Shown here: positions 45,117 through 54,975 of the stretch, piece after piece
Position numbering within the stretch: position 1 is the first letter of the stretch
Layout: each line of letters starts with the position of its first letter
Assembly (NCBI GenBank): GCA_020631355.1
Contig: JAHDHL010000004.1
Span: forward strand, 124,001-188,000
Length of the DNA stretch: 64,000 nt
Source: Saprospiraceae bacterium
GTDB taxonomy: Bacteria > Bacteroidota > Bacteroidia > Chitinophagales > Saprospiraceae
Direction of reading: 5' to 3'
Made by a program: the position numbers and the translations under genes
The notes under the pieces: model-generated
What the model was told of the DNA's origin: nothing
The model's database searches: none
The model's input: the letters and a program-made list of their open reading frames with translations, nothing else

Positions 45117-46661
45117 ATGACACAAATCAATGAAAACAAGGCCCTTTTGGTCATTCTGGATGGTTGGGGACATGGCCCTAATCCTGAAGTCAGTGCCATT
45201 GCCAAAGCCAAGACACCTTTTGTGGATGGCTTGTACCAAAAATATCCGAATGCGGAATTGATTACCTACGGCGAACAGGTAGGCTTACCCAGTGGCCAAA
45301 TGGGTAATTCTGAAGTGGGTCATCTCAATATCGGAGCAGGTCGTATTGTTTATCAGGAATTACTCCGCATCAATAATGCCATCAAGGATGGTTCATTCTT
45401 CAAGAATGAGACCTTGGTATCTACTTTGGAATACGCCAAGGCCCATGACAAGGATGTTCACCTGATGGGTTTGGTATCCGATGGTGGTGTACATTCCCAT
45501 ATACAACATCTTCTTGCCTTGTGTGATATGTGTACGAATCACGGATTGAGGCAAACGTACATTCATGCTTTCATGGACGGAAGGGATACCTCTCCTCATG
45601 GTGGTGTCGGGTATCTGGAAAAGGTATTGGAACATATTGAGGACCAACCTGTGGAATTGGCTTCAGTCATCGGTCGATACTATGCCATGGATAGGGATAA
45701 GAGATGGGAACGAATCCAATTGGCTTATGATTTACTTGTGAATGGCCAAGGAACATTGACATCCGAGCCATTGGCAGCCATTAAGGCGTCATATGAAAAG
45801 GGAGCCATGTCCACTGATGAATTCCTCCAACCCATTGTGGTCTGCGGAAAAAATGGCAAGGCCCATGCGACCATTAAGGAGGGAGATGTTGTCATATTCT
45901 TCAATTTCAGGACTGATCGCCCCAGACAAATTACCGAGGCATTGACTCAGAAAGCATTTCCTGAACAAGGCATGAAACCTTTAGGCCTTAAATATGTCAC
46001 CATGACCCGATATGACGAATCCTACCAAGGAGTCGATGTCGTTTTTAGCAAGGATGATATTCAAAAGACTTTGGGAGAGGTTATCTCAGAAGCAGGCAAG
46101 ACACAGGTTAGAATAGCGGAAACAGAAAAATACCCCCATGTCACCTTTTTCTTTTCCGGTGGCAGGGAAAACGAATTCGAGGGAGAGCATAGGATACTCA
46201 TTGCATCACCTAAGGTAGCCACCTACGATTTACAACCAGAAATGAGTGCTATAGCTGTTACCGATGCCATTGTAGCTGCCATCAAAGAAGATGGTCCCGA
46301 CTTCATCTGTCTCAATTATGCCAATACGGATATGGTGGGGCATACGGGGATTTTTGAAGCTGCGATGAAAGCTGCCGAAACGGTAGACCATTGCCTTGAA
46401 AGATTAATCCAGGTAGCATTGGAGCATGGTTATTCTTCCATTATCATTGCTGACCACGGGAATTCGGATTATATGGTGAATGATGATGGGTCACCCCATA
46501 CGGCCCACACTACGAATCCGGTTCCTTGTTTCTATGTCCATCAGGATAATAACAAGCGGAATATCAAGGACGGAAAACTGGCTGATGTAGCACCAACCAT
46601 TTTAGAAATCCTAGGTTTGGAACAACCTAAGGAGATGGATGGTGTTTCCTTGTTGGACTAA
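45117..46661 (+). CDS. gpmI: 2,3-bisphosphoglycerate-independent phosphoglycerate mutase
   Basis: 514-residue two-metal phosphoglycerate mutase of the alkaline phosphatase superfamily, interconverting 3- and 2-phosphoglycerate in glycolysis and gluconeogenesis. LVILDGWGHG binds metal, the phosphoserine is S65 in QMGNSEVGHLNIGAGR, and GVHSHIQHL, DGRDTSPHG, RYYAMDRDKRWER and ADHGNSDYM are all present. Length as in the family. Confidence 0.96.
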   Translation: MTQINENKALLVILDGWGHGPNPEVSAIAKAKTPFVDGLYQKYPNAELITYGEQVGLPSGQMGNSEVGHLNIGAGRIVYQELLRINNAIKDGSFFKNETLVSTLEYAKAHDKDVHLMGLVSDGGVHSHIQHLLALCDMCTNHGLRQTYIHAFMDGRDTSPHGGVGYLEKVLEHIEDQPVELASVIGRYYAMDRDKRWERIQLAYDLLVNGQGTLTSEPLAAIKASYEKGAMSTDEFLQPIVVCGKNGKAHATIKEGDVVIFFNFRTDRPRQITEALTQKAFPEQGMKPLGLKYVTMTRYDESYQGVDVVFSKDDIQKTLGEVISEAGKTQVRIAETEKYPHVTFFFSGGRENEFEGEHRILIASPKVATYDLQPEMSAIAVTDAIVAAIKEDGPDFICLNYANTDMVGHTGIFEAAMKAAETVDHCLERLIQVALEHGYSSIIIADHGNSDYMVNDDGSPHTAHTTNPVPCFYVHQDNNKRNIKDGKLADVAPTILEILGLEQPKEMDGVSLLD

Positions 46662-46692
46662 GGTGTTAATTGCTTCTATAATCTGATTGGAT

Positions 46693-47232
46693 ATGAGATG
46701 GTGTTTCGTGTTTTTGGTCATTGTTCTTTGCTTCGGTTGCACACCACCTGAAGTATCGGAAGTCGTGGGTAGTAAAAGTTTCTATGACCTGAAAGCTTTC
46801 CTTGATTCCGAAAAGGAACGAATCCTACAATCAGGAATACAACTGGAAAAAACAGTGATTCTGAATGGCAAGAAAGAAACTCAAATACTAAAGGAATTCG
46901 ATTTGGATATTGAATTTTCCGAACTATATGCTTCAGACATCAATCGTACCTCATGGTTGGATAAGTACGAAGAAGAAAAAAAGGAAGAACAGGCCTATAC
47001 CCGTACCTATTATAAGGTTCGGGATCAGTCACTGGAGGTCAAGTCCCTTAAGGTCTTGGAGGGTGATTCAGTACCAACTCTGATACAGATTATCAAGAGT
47101 ACGGATAATTTACTGAATCAGTCAGATAAAAAGTTGACTTACGATAGTTCGGATGGGTACAGTATAAAAAGTGTCCGCAAATCTGTTGGTAGACCTGCGG
47201 ACACTTTAGAAATTTTAGTCGAGTTCAAATAG
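46693..47232 (+). CDS. Lipoprotein, hypothetical (179 aa)
   Basis: ATG 46693 (MRWCFVFLVIVLCFGCTP) gives a signal peptide with lipobox CFGC (Cys16). The mature chain begins with LKAFLDSEKERI, a helix, then beta strands (TVILNGKKETQI) and ends KSVGRPADTLEILVEF. No known domain recognised. The final codons contain a 12-bp hairpin that looks like the terminator of the convergent ompA-like gene. A TTG at 46687 would add two residues. Confidence 0.7.
   Translation: MRWCFVFLVIVLCFGCTPPEVSEVVGSKSFYDLKAFLDSEKERILQSGIQLEKTVILNGKKETQILKEFDLDIEFSELYASDINRTSWLDKYEEEKKEEQAYTRTYYKVRDQSLEVKSLKVLEGDSVPTLIQIIKSTDNLLNQSDKKLTYDSSDGYSIKSVRKSVGRPADTLEILVEFK
47168..47207 (-). terminator. Terminator of the OmpA-family gene lying inside the convergent lipoprotein CDS
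   Basis: AAAGTGTCCGCA (47168-47179) and TGCGGACACTTT (47196-47207), 12-bp perfect stem; on the minus strand it is followed by TTTTT. It is about 40 bases beyond the minus-strand stop at 47248, inside the 3' end of the plus-strand gene. Confidence 0.75.
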
Positions 47233-47247
47233 TAAGGCTGTGCCTAA

Positions 47248-47997
47248 TTAATAGGCCTTTAGGTAATCAGGAATGGGAACTTCCTCTACCATATCACTCC
47301 TTACGGAATTATCGGCATCCTTAAGAACGAATTCCACACGTCTATTGTATTGTCTTCCTTCTGGCAAGTCCTTTCCATCAGTAGTCGCATTCTTTGCGAT
47401 AGGTGCTTTTTCACCATTGATACTTGTAGTAATTCTTGAAGAAGTAATCCCCCTTGCAATAAGGTATTTTTTTGCGCTGTTGGCTCTCCTTTGGGAAAGA
47501 TTAATATTGTATTCATCTGTTCCCTTTGAATCCGTATGTGCATCAATCACCACATTGAAAGCAGGATTATCCGTTAGGATTTGATGAAGGACATCCAATT
47601 CGTCCTTAGATTTCCCTCTAAGGAAATCCTTATCAAAATCAAAGAAAATCATACCTACTACGAGGCCGCTGTAATACCCTGAGCCACATGGGCTAGAGCA
47701 TTCTTCCCTTAATTTTTCTAAATCAATTACGGAAGCGTTTTCGAATCCTTTGGAAATGGCTTCTTCCTGGGCCTTGATGGCCTCATTCTGGGTAGCATAA
47801 TTTTTCTTCTTATAATAACGGTAGAATCCGTTCACGTCAATTTCCTGTATCACATTATCCAAACCCGCTGCTGAGAAGTAATTAGATGGTACGCCTGTAT
47901 CGTAGGTGGCTACTTGAACTCGGTAATTCTGTGCATTAAGATTAGTTGTGATTAAGAGCATCATGCACATTGACACCCCTAGAATAATTCTCTTCAT
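47248..47997 (-). CDS. OmpA-family peptidoglycan-binding protein with SPOR-like N-terminus
   Basis: 249 residues. Signal peptide MKRIILGVSMCMMLLITTNL, then a SPOR-like domain (YRVQVATYDTGVPSNYFSAA, about 24-95), then an OmpA C-terminal domain (about 115-230: IFFDFDKDFLRGKSKDELDV, VVIDAHTDSKGTDEYNINLS, QRRANSAKKYLIARGI) that binds diaminopimelate in peptidoglycan. Both halves can contact the wall. Likely periplasmic or outer-membrane linked. Confidence 0.87.
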   Translation of the reverse strand: MKRIILGVSMCMMLLITTNLNAQNYRVQVATYDTGVPSNYFSAAGLDNVIQEIDVNGFYRYYKKKNYATQNEAIKAQEEAISKGFENASVIDLEKLREECSSPCGSGYYSGLVVGMIFFDFDKDFLRGKSKDELDVLHQILTDNPAFNVVIDAHTDSKGTDEYNINLSQRRANSAKKYLIARGITSSRITTSINGEKAPIAKNATTDGKDLPEGRQYNRRVEFVLKDADNSVRSDMVEEVPIPDYLKAY

Positions 47998-48185
47998 GGT
48001 ACTAAGTGTTTGAAATAAAATTTGTAAATCGCCTTGATTATAAATACGTTTAATACCTAAATATAGCTTATTAACAAATTCTCACAAAGGAAAACCAAGG
48101 CTTAAAATCGTAGTTACTACAATTTCGGGCCCAATCTTTCGTTTTCGGGCCTTAGAACGATAAAAAGTATGGAATTGGGAGAGAA

Positions 48186-48626
48186 CTAGAAGAATTCAGA
48201 CCTGTAGGAAAGGGCTTCGTTTTCCTTTTCGGTCATCAGTTGTTGTTCCTTGTCAGATTTGTCCTTATAGCCACAAAGGTGTAGGACACCGTGTATCATT
48301 ACCCTGTGGAGTTCATCCCTAAAGGGAATTCCAAAGTGTTTGGCATTCTCCGAGATTCTTTCGGTACTGATGAAAACATCACTTTCTATGGCATCCCCAT
48401 CGGACAAGGGAAATGTGATGATATCCGTGTAGGTATCATGATTGAGGTAATCAACATTAATCCGGTGGAGGTATTCATCCGAACAGAAGATGTAGGTAAT
48501 GCACTCCAAGGTGGCATTTTCTTTCTGGATGACATACCGAATCCAAGACCGTAGTGCATCAGGATTCTGAAATCGGATATCCACATCCTCATTCTCGAAG
48601 TGGATATCCTGCGCGTCATTTGTCAT
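48186..48626 (-). CDS. ybeY: Endoribonuclease YbeY
   Basis: 146-residue metal-dependent RNase involved in 16S rRNA 3'-end maturation. Motif HGVLHLCGYKDKSDKEQQLM keeps the first two His of H-x3-H-x5-H; the usual third His position is Lys/Asp, which I recall being common in this phylum. LNHDTYTDIITFPLSD is the second family signature. Its start abuts the ATPase gene (48627), so the two are cotranscribed. Confidence 0.9.
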   Translation of the reverse strand: MTNDAQDIHFENEDVDIRFQNPDALRSWIRYVIQKENATLECITYIFCSDEYLHRINVDYLNHDTYTDIITFPLSDGDAIESDVFISTERISENAKHFGIPFRDELHRVMIHGVLHLCGYKDKSDKEQQLMTEKENEALSYRSEFF

Positions 48627-49034
48627 TTATACCTTAAACATCATTTCAACGGTATTACCGTTATTGGAGAAGACAACCAAGTCCGATAATTGCTTCATCA
48701 TGAAGACACCCCTGCCTCCAACCTTAAGTAAATTTTCGGGTGCAGTAGGATCGGGAAGGGTGGAAAAATCGAATCCGGGTCCCTCATCAGTCACTTTGAA
48801 TGTGATATCCTTGGGGCCTTTCTCCATTTTGACCTGAACTTTCTTACCCTCATCCTGCGAATTGCCATGAACGATGGCATTGGTTACAGCCTCAGTGAGG
48901 GATATTAGGATATTCCCATACACTTCGGGCGCAACGCCAAAACGCTCCACTACCCGCTCGACAAAATCCTCTACCTTAGGGATGTTTGTTATGTTTGAAT
49001 TCAGTTCGATCATTTCATCAATTTCAATTGCCAT
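48627..49034 (-). CDS. RsbW-like ATP-binding regulator (HATPase_c_2)
   Basis: 135-residue GHKL ATPase of the anti-sigma/serine kinase type. N box LTEAVTNAIVHGNSQD, G1 box DEGPGFDFS and G2 box GGRGVFMMKQL are intact, no membrane helix. RsbW-type proteins phosphorylate an anti-sigma-factor antagonist and bind a sigma factor. No STAS or PP2C partner gene is visible nearby. It stands between ybeY and the DUF4175 gene, which is an arrangement I recall in other Bacteroidota. Confidence 0.87.
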   Translation of the reverse strand: MAIEIDEMIELNSNITNIPKVEDFVERVVERFGVAPEVYGNILISLTEAVTNAIVHGNSQDEGKKVQVKMEKGPKDITFKVTDEGPGFDFSTLPDPTAPENLLKVGGRGVFMMKQLSDLVVFSNNGNTVEMMFKV

Positions 49035-49141
49035 TTCTCAGAAAGAGTTTCAAGTAATCTGTAATAGTTCGGTGCGTTTGTGTTGTTGGGTTCTGATTCA
49101 ACTGATTGTCCGGATGGTATCCGGACACGTTGTCGCAAATG

Positions 49142-52100
49142 TTATTCGTTTTTCAAACTTTTATAATATTCCTCCACCAAGGTCTTATAATAAGGTTTCA
49201 ATGATGGCGAAACAGTCTTGTACATATTGATTTCAGCCTCTCTTTTCTTGATGTATTCCTCGAGTGCGGGAGGCATCTTACGTTCTTTTTCCTTCGTTCT
49301 TTCAGCCTTTCTCTTTTCGTCATATTCCCTTTGACGCTCGGCTTTTTCGGACTTTAGTAATCGGGTCATGATGTCCTGCTGACGCTTCATTGTTTGGTTG
49401 TTCAATTTCTTGTTGACCAAATCGATTTCCGTCTTATTCATTTCATCAATCATCTCTTGGAGTTCTGGGTCACCTCCCTCTCCTGACTGTTGCTTTTCTC
49501 TTTGTAGTTTTTCCAATGCATCCCTAATGGCAGCCTGACGCTTAGCCATTTCAGCATATTTCTTACTCATTCCTCCCTGACCGGGCTTCATGCCATCCTT
49601 CATTTGCTGGAGGTCCTTATTCAATTGCTCCTGCATACCCTTGAGGTCCTTAGGAACCTTACCATTAGACCCCTTACCTGACTGGGAGCCAGGCTTTTGG
49701 CACATTTGGCTACCTGCCATTTGGTTAGCCATTTGTTGTTGCATCTGGTTCAGTACCTCACTTAGCATCAATGCCAAATCGTTCAGTCCTTTCATGGACG
49801 TATTCTGGGTAACCGTAGCTTGCTGTTTTCTACGTTCTTCCAAATGCTCCAAGGATTCATCCACGTTGTTCTTGACCTCTGCCACCTTTTCCGTTACGAA
49901 TGACTCTATCTGGTACACTCGCTTACTCAATGCATGCAGACTATCCTCCACGATCTTGAAGTCATCCTTAATTTTGTATTGATCCTGTACCAATGAGATA
50001 TAACGAGGAGTATTAATGGCCACACCATTGATGTTCTCCATCACATCTTCCTGTTCGAAAGATAATGTCACCAAGTTCTCCAATAGTTGTCTCAGTGCTT
50101 CCATATCCTCCTGAGCCTGTTCCATCTCTCCGGATTGCATTTGCTGTTGCATCTGCTGGGCAGCCTGCTGCATTTTTTGAGAAGCATTTTTCTGGGACTC
50201 GGATGCTTTGTTATTTTCCTTTTGCTCCAGTTGTTCCTGACTCTTGCTCAGTTCCTCCTGGATTTCCTCCATTGCTTCCTGCATTCCATCCATATCCTTA
50301 GGATTCTCCAACTCCTCATTCTTCTCCTCCAATTCCTCCATCTTCTCCTTCATCTCATCGAACTTCTCGTTGATTTCCTCCTGCTTCTGTTCCAACTGCT
50401 CTTGGGATTTTTGTTGTTCCTCCGTATCCTCACTCAATTGTTCGGTTTCTTCGGCCAACTTTTCCAAATCCTCAATTTGGTCCATCATTTCGGATTCCAA
50501 TTCGAGTTGCTTGAACAGTTCCAACATACGGTCCAACTCCATTTCGAGTTCCTCGTCATTCATCTCCATTTCCTCAAGATTCTCCAAGGCTTCTTCCTTG
50601 TTCATCTTTTCGAGTAATTCTTCCATCTGCTGCATCAACTCCTTCATCTCATCACTCATCAGGTCCTCGAATAGTTCCTGTACTTTTTCCTGCTTATCCA
50701 GAAGTTCTTCATCCTGCTTGTTGAACTCCTCCTGGTTCTTCATATTCTCATCGAAGTTCTCCTTGGCATCCTCAATTTTCTTTTCCAAGTCCTTTTGCTG
50801 CTCAAGTAATTTCTCCAATTCTTTCCTATCCTGCCAATCCAATTCCTTTTCCTGGAGAATCTTATCCTTCATCTCCTTCATTTTCTCCTGAATCTTCTTG
50901 GACTCCTTGATGGCTTCTTCCAAATCCTCCTTGATTTCCTCATTATTCGCTTCTTCCAACTCATCAATTTCCTCTAGAGTCGGAACAGCATAACTCATCA
51001 ATTGGGTACGGGCAGACTTAGCACCATTGATACCATCATTATCAAACACCTCAAAGTAGTAGGTAATATTATCACCGGGTTCTAGGGATAAATCCCTGAT
51101 ATCCCAAGTATAATCATATTCCATTCGCTTTCCGTCAGGCTGCTTGATAGGGAATGAATTCAATGCCCCCTCAGCACCATTTTCCTTTTTGATGCGATAA
51201 TTGAACGTAAGTTTTGACAAGCCATAATCATCCGCAGCATCACCTACGAAGAAGACCAACTTATTATCCGTACTATCCTCGAATTTCTCCACACCTATCG
51301 TCGGATTCAAATCAGGAATAACGGAAATACTGTAACCCACAGAATCAGCCTTGGGTAGGTATTCATTAGAAACATACACCTTGTAAGCCTCATCCCTCAT
51401 TGCTCTCCTATTGAATGAGAACAATTTGCTTCCATCTCGCTTGGCTTCCTTATTTTCGGATTCACCGGAAAACTTCAGGTCTATCAAATCGGTATGCTTG
51501 GTATTGAACGACCAATCCAAATAGGTACCCAAAGGAACGACCATATCACCTATATCGGTTAATGTTTCATTCTTTCTTCCTGTATAAGAGGGGTATTTCA
51601 ACTGTACCTCAAAGCCTAGGATATTGGGTTTTTCCAATACATTCAGCGCCATATCATCAGAATAGAAACCTCCTGAAGCCAATTTGAAGTCCGTATCCTT
51701 TTGGACATTCTTGAAATTATATGTGAATGTGTTCTTGGATGCCTGTGTCAACTTGTACTGGTAACCATCAATATCAACGAACACCTCATTCGGAATGACT
51801 TCACCCTCGGTCTTCACCTTGAGTAGGAAATCATCATATTGAACCACATCCATCTTGTCGTTCTCCACGAGGAATCGGAATGGGGCTTCCCTTTCGAATT
51901 CCTTATCATTATTATATATCCTACTTGTACCATCCTTGATAATGCTGGCATTCACAAACAAAATCAACAATAGTAGCAATAGCGGAGGCAAAGCGTACCT
52001 AAGGTGTTTCTTATTCTTTGTAAGGTCTATGGCTTTCTGAAAAGGTGTGAGCTTGATATCCTCTGATTTCTGGTCGATGGATGCCAATAACAAATCCCTG

Positions 52101-52483
52101 CCACCGGATACCACTTCGGACTGTTGTTTCAGTTGTAGGATGTTCAACAACTTATCCTTGACATTGAAAAAGTGGTCCCCAACAATGGAAGCTGCCTGTT
52201 CATGGGAAATCACCTTTCCCAATTTGAAGTATTGCATCATTGGCCACAATACGAAATAGCCCAAACTAACCGCACTTATTCCAAGGAACGAATAGAAGAA
52301 AGATTTCCTGACCGGCTTATCGAAATAGTAGTAATATTCCAATAGGTTGAATAGGACGAATAGTCCCAGAATAATCCCCACTGCATACAATACACCTCTA
52401 ATCAGCTTATTGATATAATACTTTCGAATGAATCGATCGAGTTTGGAGATAAGAAGTTCGTAATTGGTCTTAGTTGTAGCCAT
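49142..52483 (-). CDS. DUF4175 family membrane protein with long coiled coil (1113 aa)
   Basis: N-terminal membrane helices at about 27-52, 61-85 and 157-178, with a cytosolic stretch (GKVISHEQAASIVGDHFFNV) between the second and third. About 190-490 is a beta-rich outer domain with YPSYTGRKNETLTDIGDMVV and DLSLEPGDNITYYFEVFDND, typical of DUF4175. About 500-960 is a Glu/Lys/Gln/Met-rich coiled coil. The remainder is Gln/Lys-rich helical. Topology suggests an envelope-spanning or gliding/wall-related scaffold; function not established. Read on the opposite strand, the coiled coil gives long false frames. Confidence 0.88.
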   Translation of the reverse strand: MATTKTNYELLISKLDRFIRKYYINKLIRGVLYAVGIILGLFVLFNLLEYYYYFDKPVRKSFFYSFLGISAVSLGYFVLWPMMQYFKLGKVISHEQAASIVGDHFFNVKDKLLNILQLKQQSEVVSGGRDLLLASIDQKSEDIKLTPFQKAIDLTKNKKHLRYALPPLLLLLLILFVNASIIKDGTSRIYNNDKEFEREAPFRFLVENDKMDVVQYDDFLLKVKTEGEVIPNEVFVDIDGYQYKLTQASKNTFTYNFKNVQKDTDFKLASGGFYSDDMALNVLEKPNILGFEVQLKYPSYTGRKNETLTDIGDMVVPLGTYLDWSFNTKHTDLIDLKFSGESENKEAKRDGSKLFSFNRRAMRDEAYKVYVSNEYLPKADSVGYSISVIPDLNPTIGVEKFEDSTDNKLVFFVGDAADDYGLSKLTFNYRIKKENGAEGALNSFPIKQPDGKRMEYDYTWDIRDLSLEPGDNITYYFEVFDNDGINGAKSARTQLMSYAVPTLEEIDELEEANNEEIKEDLEEAIKESKKIQEKMKEMKDKILQEKELDWQDRKELEKLLEQQKDLEKKIEDAKENFDENMKNQEEFNKQDEELLDKQEKVQELFEDLMSDEMKELMQQMEELLEKMNKEEALENLEEMEMNDEELEMELDRMLELFKQLELESEMMDQIEDLEKLAEETEQLSEDTEEQQKSQEQLEQKQEEINEKFDEMKEKMEELEEKNEELENPKDMDGMQEAMEEIQEELSKSQEQLEQKENNKASESQKNASQKMQQAAQQMQQQMQSGEMEQAQEDMEALRQLLENLVTLSFEQEDVMENINGVAINTPRYISLVQDQYKIKDDFKIVEDSLHALSKRVYQIESFVTEKVAEVKNNVDESLEHLEERRKQQATVTQNTSMKGLNDLALMLSEVLNQMQQQMANQMAGSQMCQKPGSQSGKGSNGKVPKDLKGMQEQLNKDLQQMKDGMKPGQGGMSKKYAEMAKRQAAIRDALEKLQREKQQSGEGGDPELQEMIDEMNKTEIDLVNKKLNNQTMKRQQDIMTRLLKSEKAERQREYDEKRKAERTKEKERKMPPALEEYIKKREAEINMYKTVSPSLKPYYKTLVEEYYKSLKNE

Positions 52484-52692
52484 TATATGAACAAACTTTT
52501 ACATTCAGATATGAAAGGAACAATACGCTCCTTTTACTAAACTACTGAAAGTATGAAAAAAGTTTTCTCCGACCTTGTCCTTAATAAGAATTTAGGAATG
52601 GCCCAGACAAAATATTGTCCAGCACCAAAACAGAGTAAAACAACGGTTTTTATACGGAGAATTTTCGAAAATGTTTCATAAATGTACGAAAA

Positions 52693-54921
52693 TTAAGCAC
52701 CCTCGTCAAGGAAGAAAGAGGTATCTTCTTGTGTATCAGAATTGTTATTATAATCCGTCGGTAGAGAGATGGTGAATTGGGAGCCAATTCCTTCTTCAGA
52801 TTCAACGGCAATACTACCATTGAGTCGTTCTATTATCTTCATACAAATGGCTAATCCTATACCTGAACCGCTGTAATGGCTTCTTTTGTGTAGTCTTTGG
52901 AAAACAACGAAAATTCGGCCAAGGGCATCTGCGGGAATACCGATTCCGTTGTCCTTGATGGAAATATGATGTTCATTGTCGAGCATTTCATATCCGACCC
53001 TGACTTCAGGGGGTACACCTTGTTTCTTGAATTTTATGGCGTTACTAATAAGATTCTGGAACAATTGGGAAACATAAGCCCTATTGGTCTGTATGGTAGG
53101 TAGAGTATCGGCTATAATCTTGGCTTCGCTCTCCTCTATCACCAATTTCAGATTGAACAGGGTAACATCGAGGATTTCCTTGAGATTGACTTCCTCCAAA
53201 TCCAACTCATCACTCTTGCCGATGGTTGCATACTTTAGTAGATCGTCAAGGAGAAGCGTCATTCTACTTACTCCCTCATTCACATATTTGAAAAACTCCG
53301 TGGATGAGTCATCCAATTGGGGGGCGTATCGTCTTTCGATTAATTGGGAATAACTGCCTATCATACGGAGCGGCTCCTTGAGGTCATGGGATACGGCATA
53401 GGCAAACTGCATCAAATCATTATTGACATCTATCAATTTCTTGTTCTGTGCCACAATCCTATCGTGTTGGGAGGCCAAGGTATCCTTATACTTGGTCAGT
53501 AGTTCGATTTCCTTTTCCTTTTGTTGGAAATCATATCGGATTTCGATATCTATAATCTGCCGATTCCTTTGGTCCAATGCATATCTTTCCTGAGCCTGGG
53601 AATAAACCAGCTGATACTCAAGCGCCTTTTCGAAATTACCTTTTTCCTTGAAGATATTGGACATGAGTCTGTAGCCCCTGATTTCACTGACACTATCCTT
53701 GACCTGCTTAGCAGAAACAACTCCCTTACCAACATATTTCATCGCCAAGTCATGGTCACCCAGTCTATAATAGATATTACCCAGCGTGATGTAATTGATT
53801 TGCTTACCCTCTATATTCCCTGTCTCCTCGATGAGTTCTTCTGAACGGAAAGCATAGGAAAGTGCTTCCTCATATTTCTTTTGTTCCACCAATGTCCTAC
53901 TGATCTGGGCCAATGTGTGGGCTTTCATTTCATTATAACAGATGGACTCTGCCAGAGCCAATGATTTTTCGAAGTATTCCAATGCATCATCCAGCTTACC
54001 AACAGTGAAGTAAATATTACCCACATTATTCATGATAATCAGTCCTGTACTATCATCCAACACATCCTCATATTCCTCGAGAACCGTCATATATCGGTCC
54101 AGGGCCTCATTATAATTGAAAAGATTGGCATAGATGGTTCCGATATTAATCAGACAGTAGGCAGTACCGTAACGATAATTGATTTCGACGCTCTTATCCA
54201 GTGCATTCCTAAAATACAGCATGGCCATCTTGAAATCGTACTTCGTACCATGATATACTGCTATGGCATTCAAGCCAATGAATTCCTTTTCATTATCATC
54301 GTATTTACGACTCAATTCCAAGGTTTTTTCACTGTATTCCATTATCTCACCATACTCATGTTTCCTGAGATAAATCCTAACGGCTTGGGAGTAGATATCC
54401 AACAATAATATCTCATCTTCCTGTTCCACTAAGGATAGCATCTCATCCACATAAGAGACGGCTTCATCATATTCATTCTGGAGATAATGGAATTCACTTA
54501 TGGCGAGTGAAAGGTTCACTTTTCGCCTGAGGGATTCATTGGTAATTTCTTCCTGGCTGTGGCAATGTGTGAGTAATTCATCCGCTATTTCATAATGTCC
54601 TAATAACAGATGAGTATGTGCCATCTTCAGGTAGGTTTCCCAACGAAGAATGGCGGCATCCTTGGGTAGTATCTTCAACGCATCCTCCAGATAGTCAAGG
54701 GAAGAAAGGTATAATTCATTCTCATTCTGATACCTTCCTTGGGTATTATTGATATCCACGATGAGATGGAGTACCCTTGCATTCTCATCAATCCGCCCCG
54801 TTTCACTGACCTGTTCTAGCAGTAGTCTGGCATAGGACATAGATTCATCAAACCTCCTCTTGGAGAGAGAAAGTTGGGCATTATGAAATTCCTGAATTGT
54901 TATGACAGACTGATCAGACAT
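52693..54921 (-). CDS. Cytosolic TPR-containing sensor histidine kinase
   Basis: 742 residues. Helical tetratricopeptide array about 5-440 (NVGNIYFTVGKLDDALEYFE, YITLGNIYYRLGDHDLAMKY), coiled coil about 440-500, HisKA with phosphoacceptor H512 in AVSHDLKEPLRMIG, and HATPase domain about 600-730 (NLISNAIKFKK, DNGIGIPADALGRIF, GSGIGLAICMKII). No membrane segment and no attached receiver, so an internal signal or protein partner is implied. Ends with FFLDEGA. A response regulator gene is not adjacent. Confidence 0.9.
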   Translation of the reverse strand: MSDQSVITIQEFHNAQLSLSKRRFDESMSYARLLLEQVSETGRIDENARVLHLIVDINNTQGRYQNENELYLSSLDYLEDALKILPKDAAILRWETYLKMAHTHLLLGHYEIADELLTHCHSQEEITNESLRRKVNLSLAISEFHYLQNEYDEAVSYVDEMLSLVEQEDEILLLDIYSQAVRIYLRKHEYGEIMEYSEKTLELSRKYDDNEKEFIGLNAIAVYHGTKYDFKMAMLYFRNALDKSVEINYRYGTAYCLINIGTIYANLFNYNEALDRYMTVLEEYEDVLDDSTGLIIMNNVGNIYFTVGKLDDALEYFEKSLALAESICYNEMKAHTLAQISRTLVEQKKYEEALSYAFRSEELIEETGNIEGKQINYITLGNIYYRLGDHDLAMKYVGKGVVSAKQVKDSVSEIRGYRLMSNIFKEKGNFEKALEYQLVYSQAQERYALDQRNRQIIDIEIRYDFQQKEKEIELLTKYKDTLASQHDRIVAQNKKLIDVNNDLMQFAYAVSHDLKEPLRMIGSYSQLIERRYAPQLDDSSTEFFKYVNEGVSRMTLLLDDLLKYATIGKSDELDLEEVNLKEILDVTLFNLKLVIEESEAKIIADTLPTIQTNRAYVSQLFQNLISNAIKFKKQGVPPEVRVGYEMLDNEHHISIKDNGIGIPADALGRIFVVFQRLHKRSHYSGSGIGLAICMKIIERLNGSIAVESEEGIGSQFTISLPTDYNNNSDTQEDTSFFLDEGA

Positions 54922-54975
54922 ATAATGGGTGACTGGAAATCAGATCCCAATCATGTAAACAATTCTTACCTACAA

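Noticed and set aside
49590-50891. Several long plus-strand frames opposite the DUF4175 coiled coil
   Set aside because: Antisense of Glu/Lys/Gln repeats; low complexity and overlapping each other.
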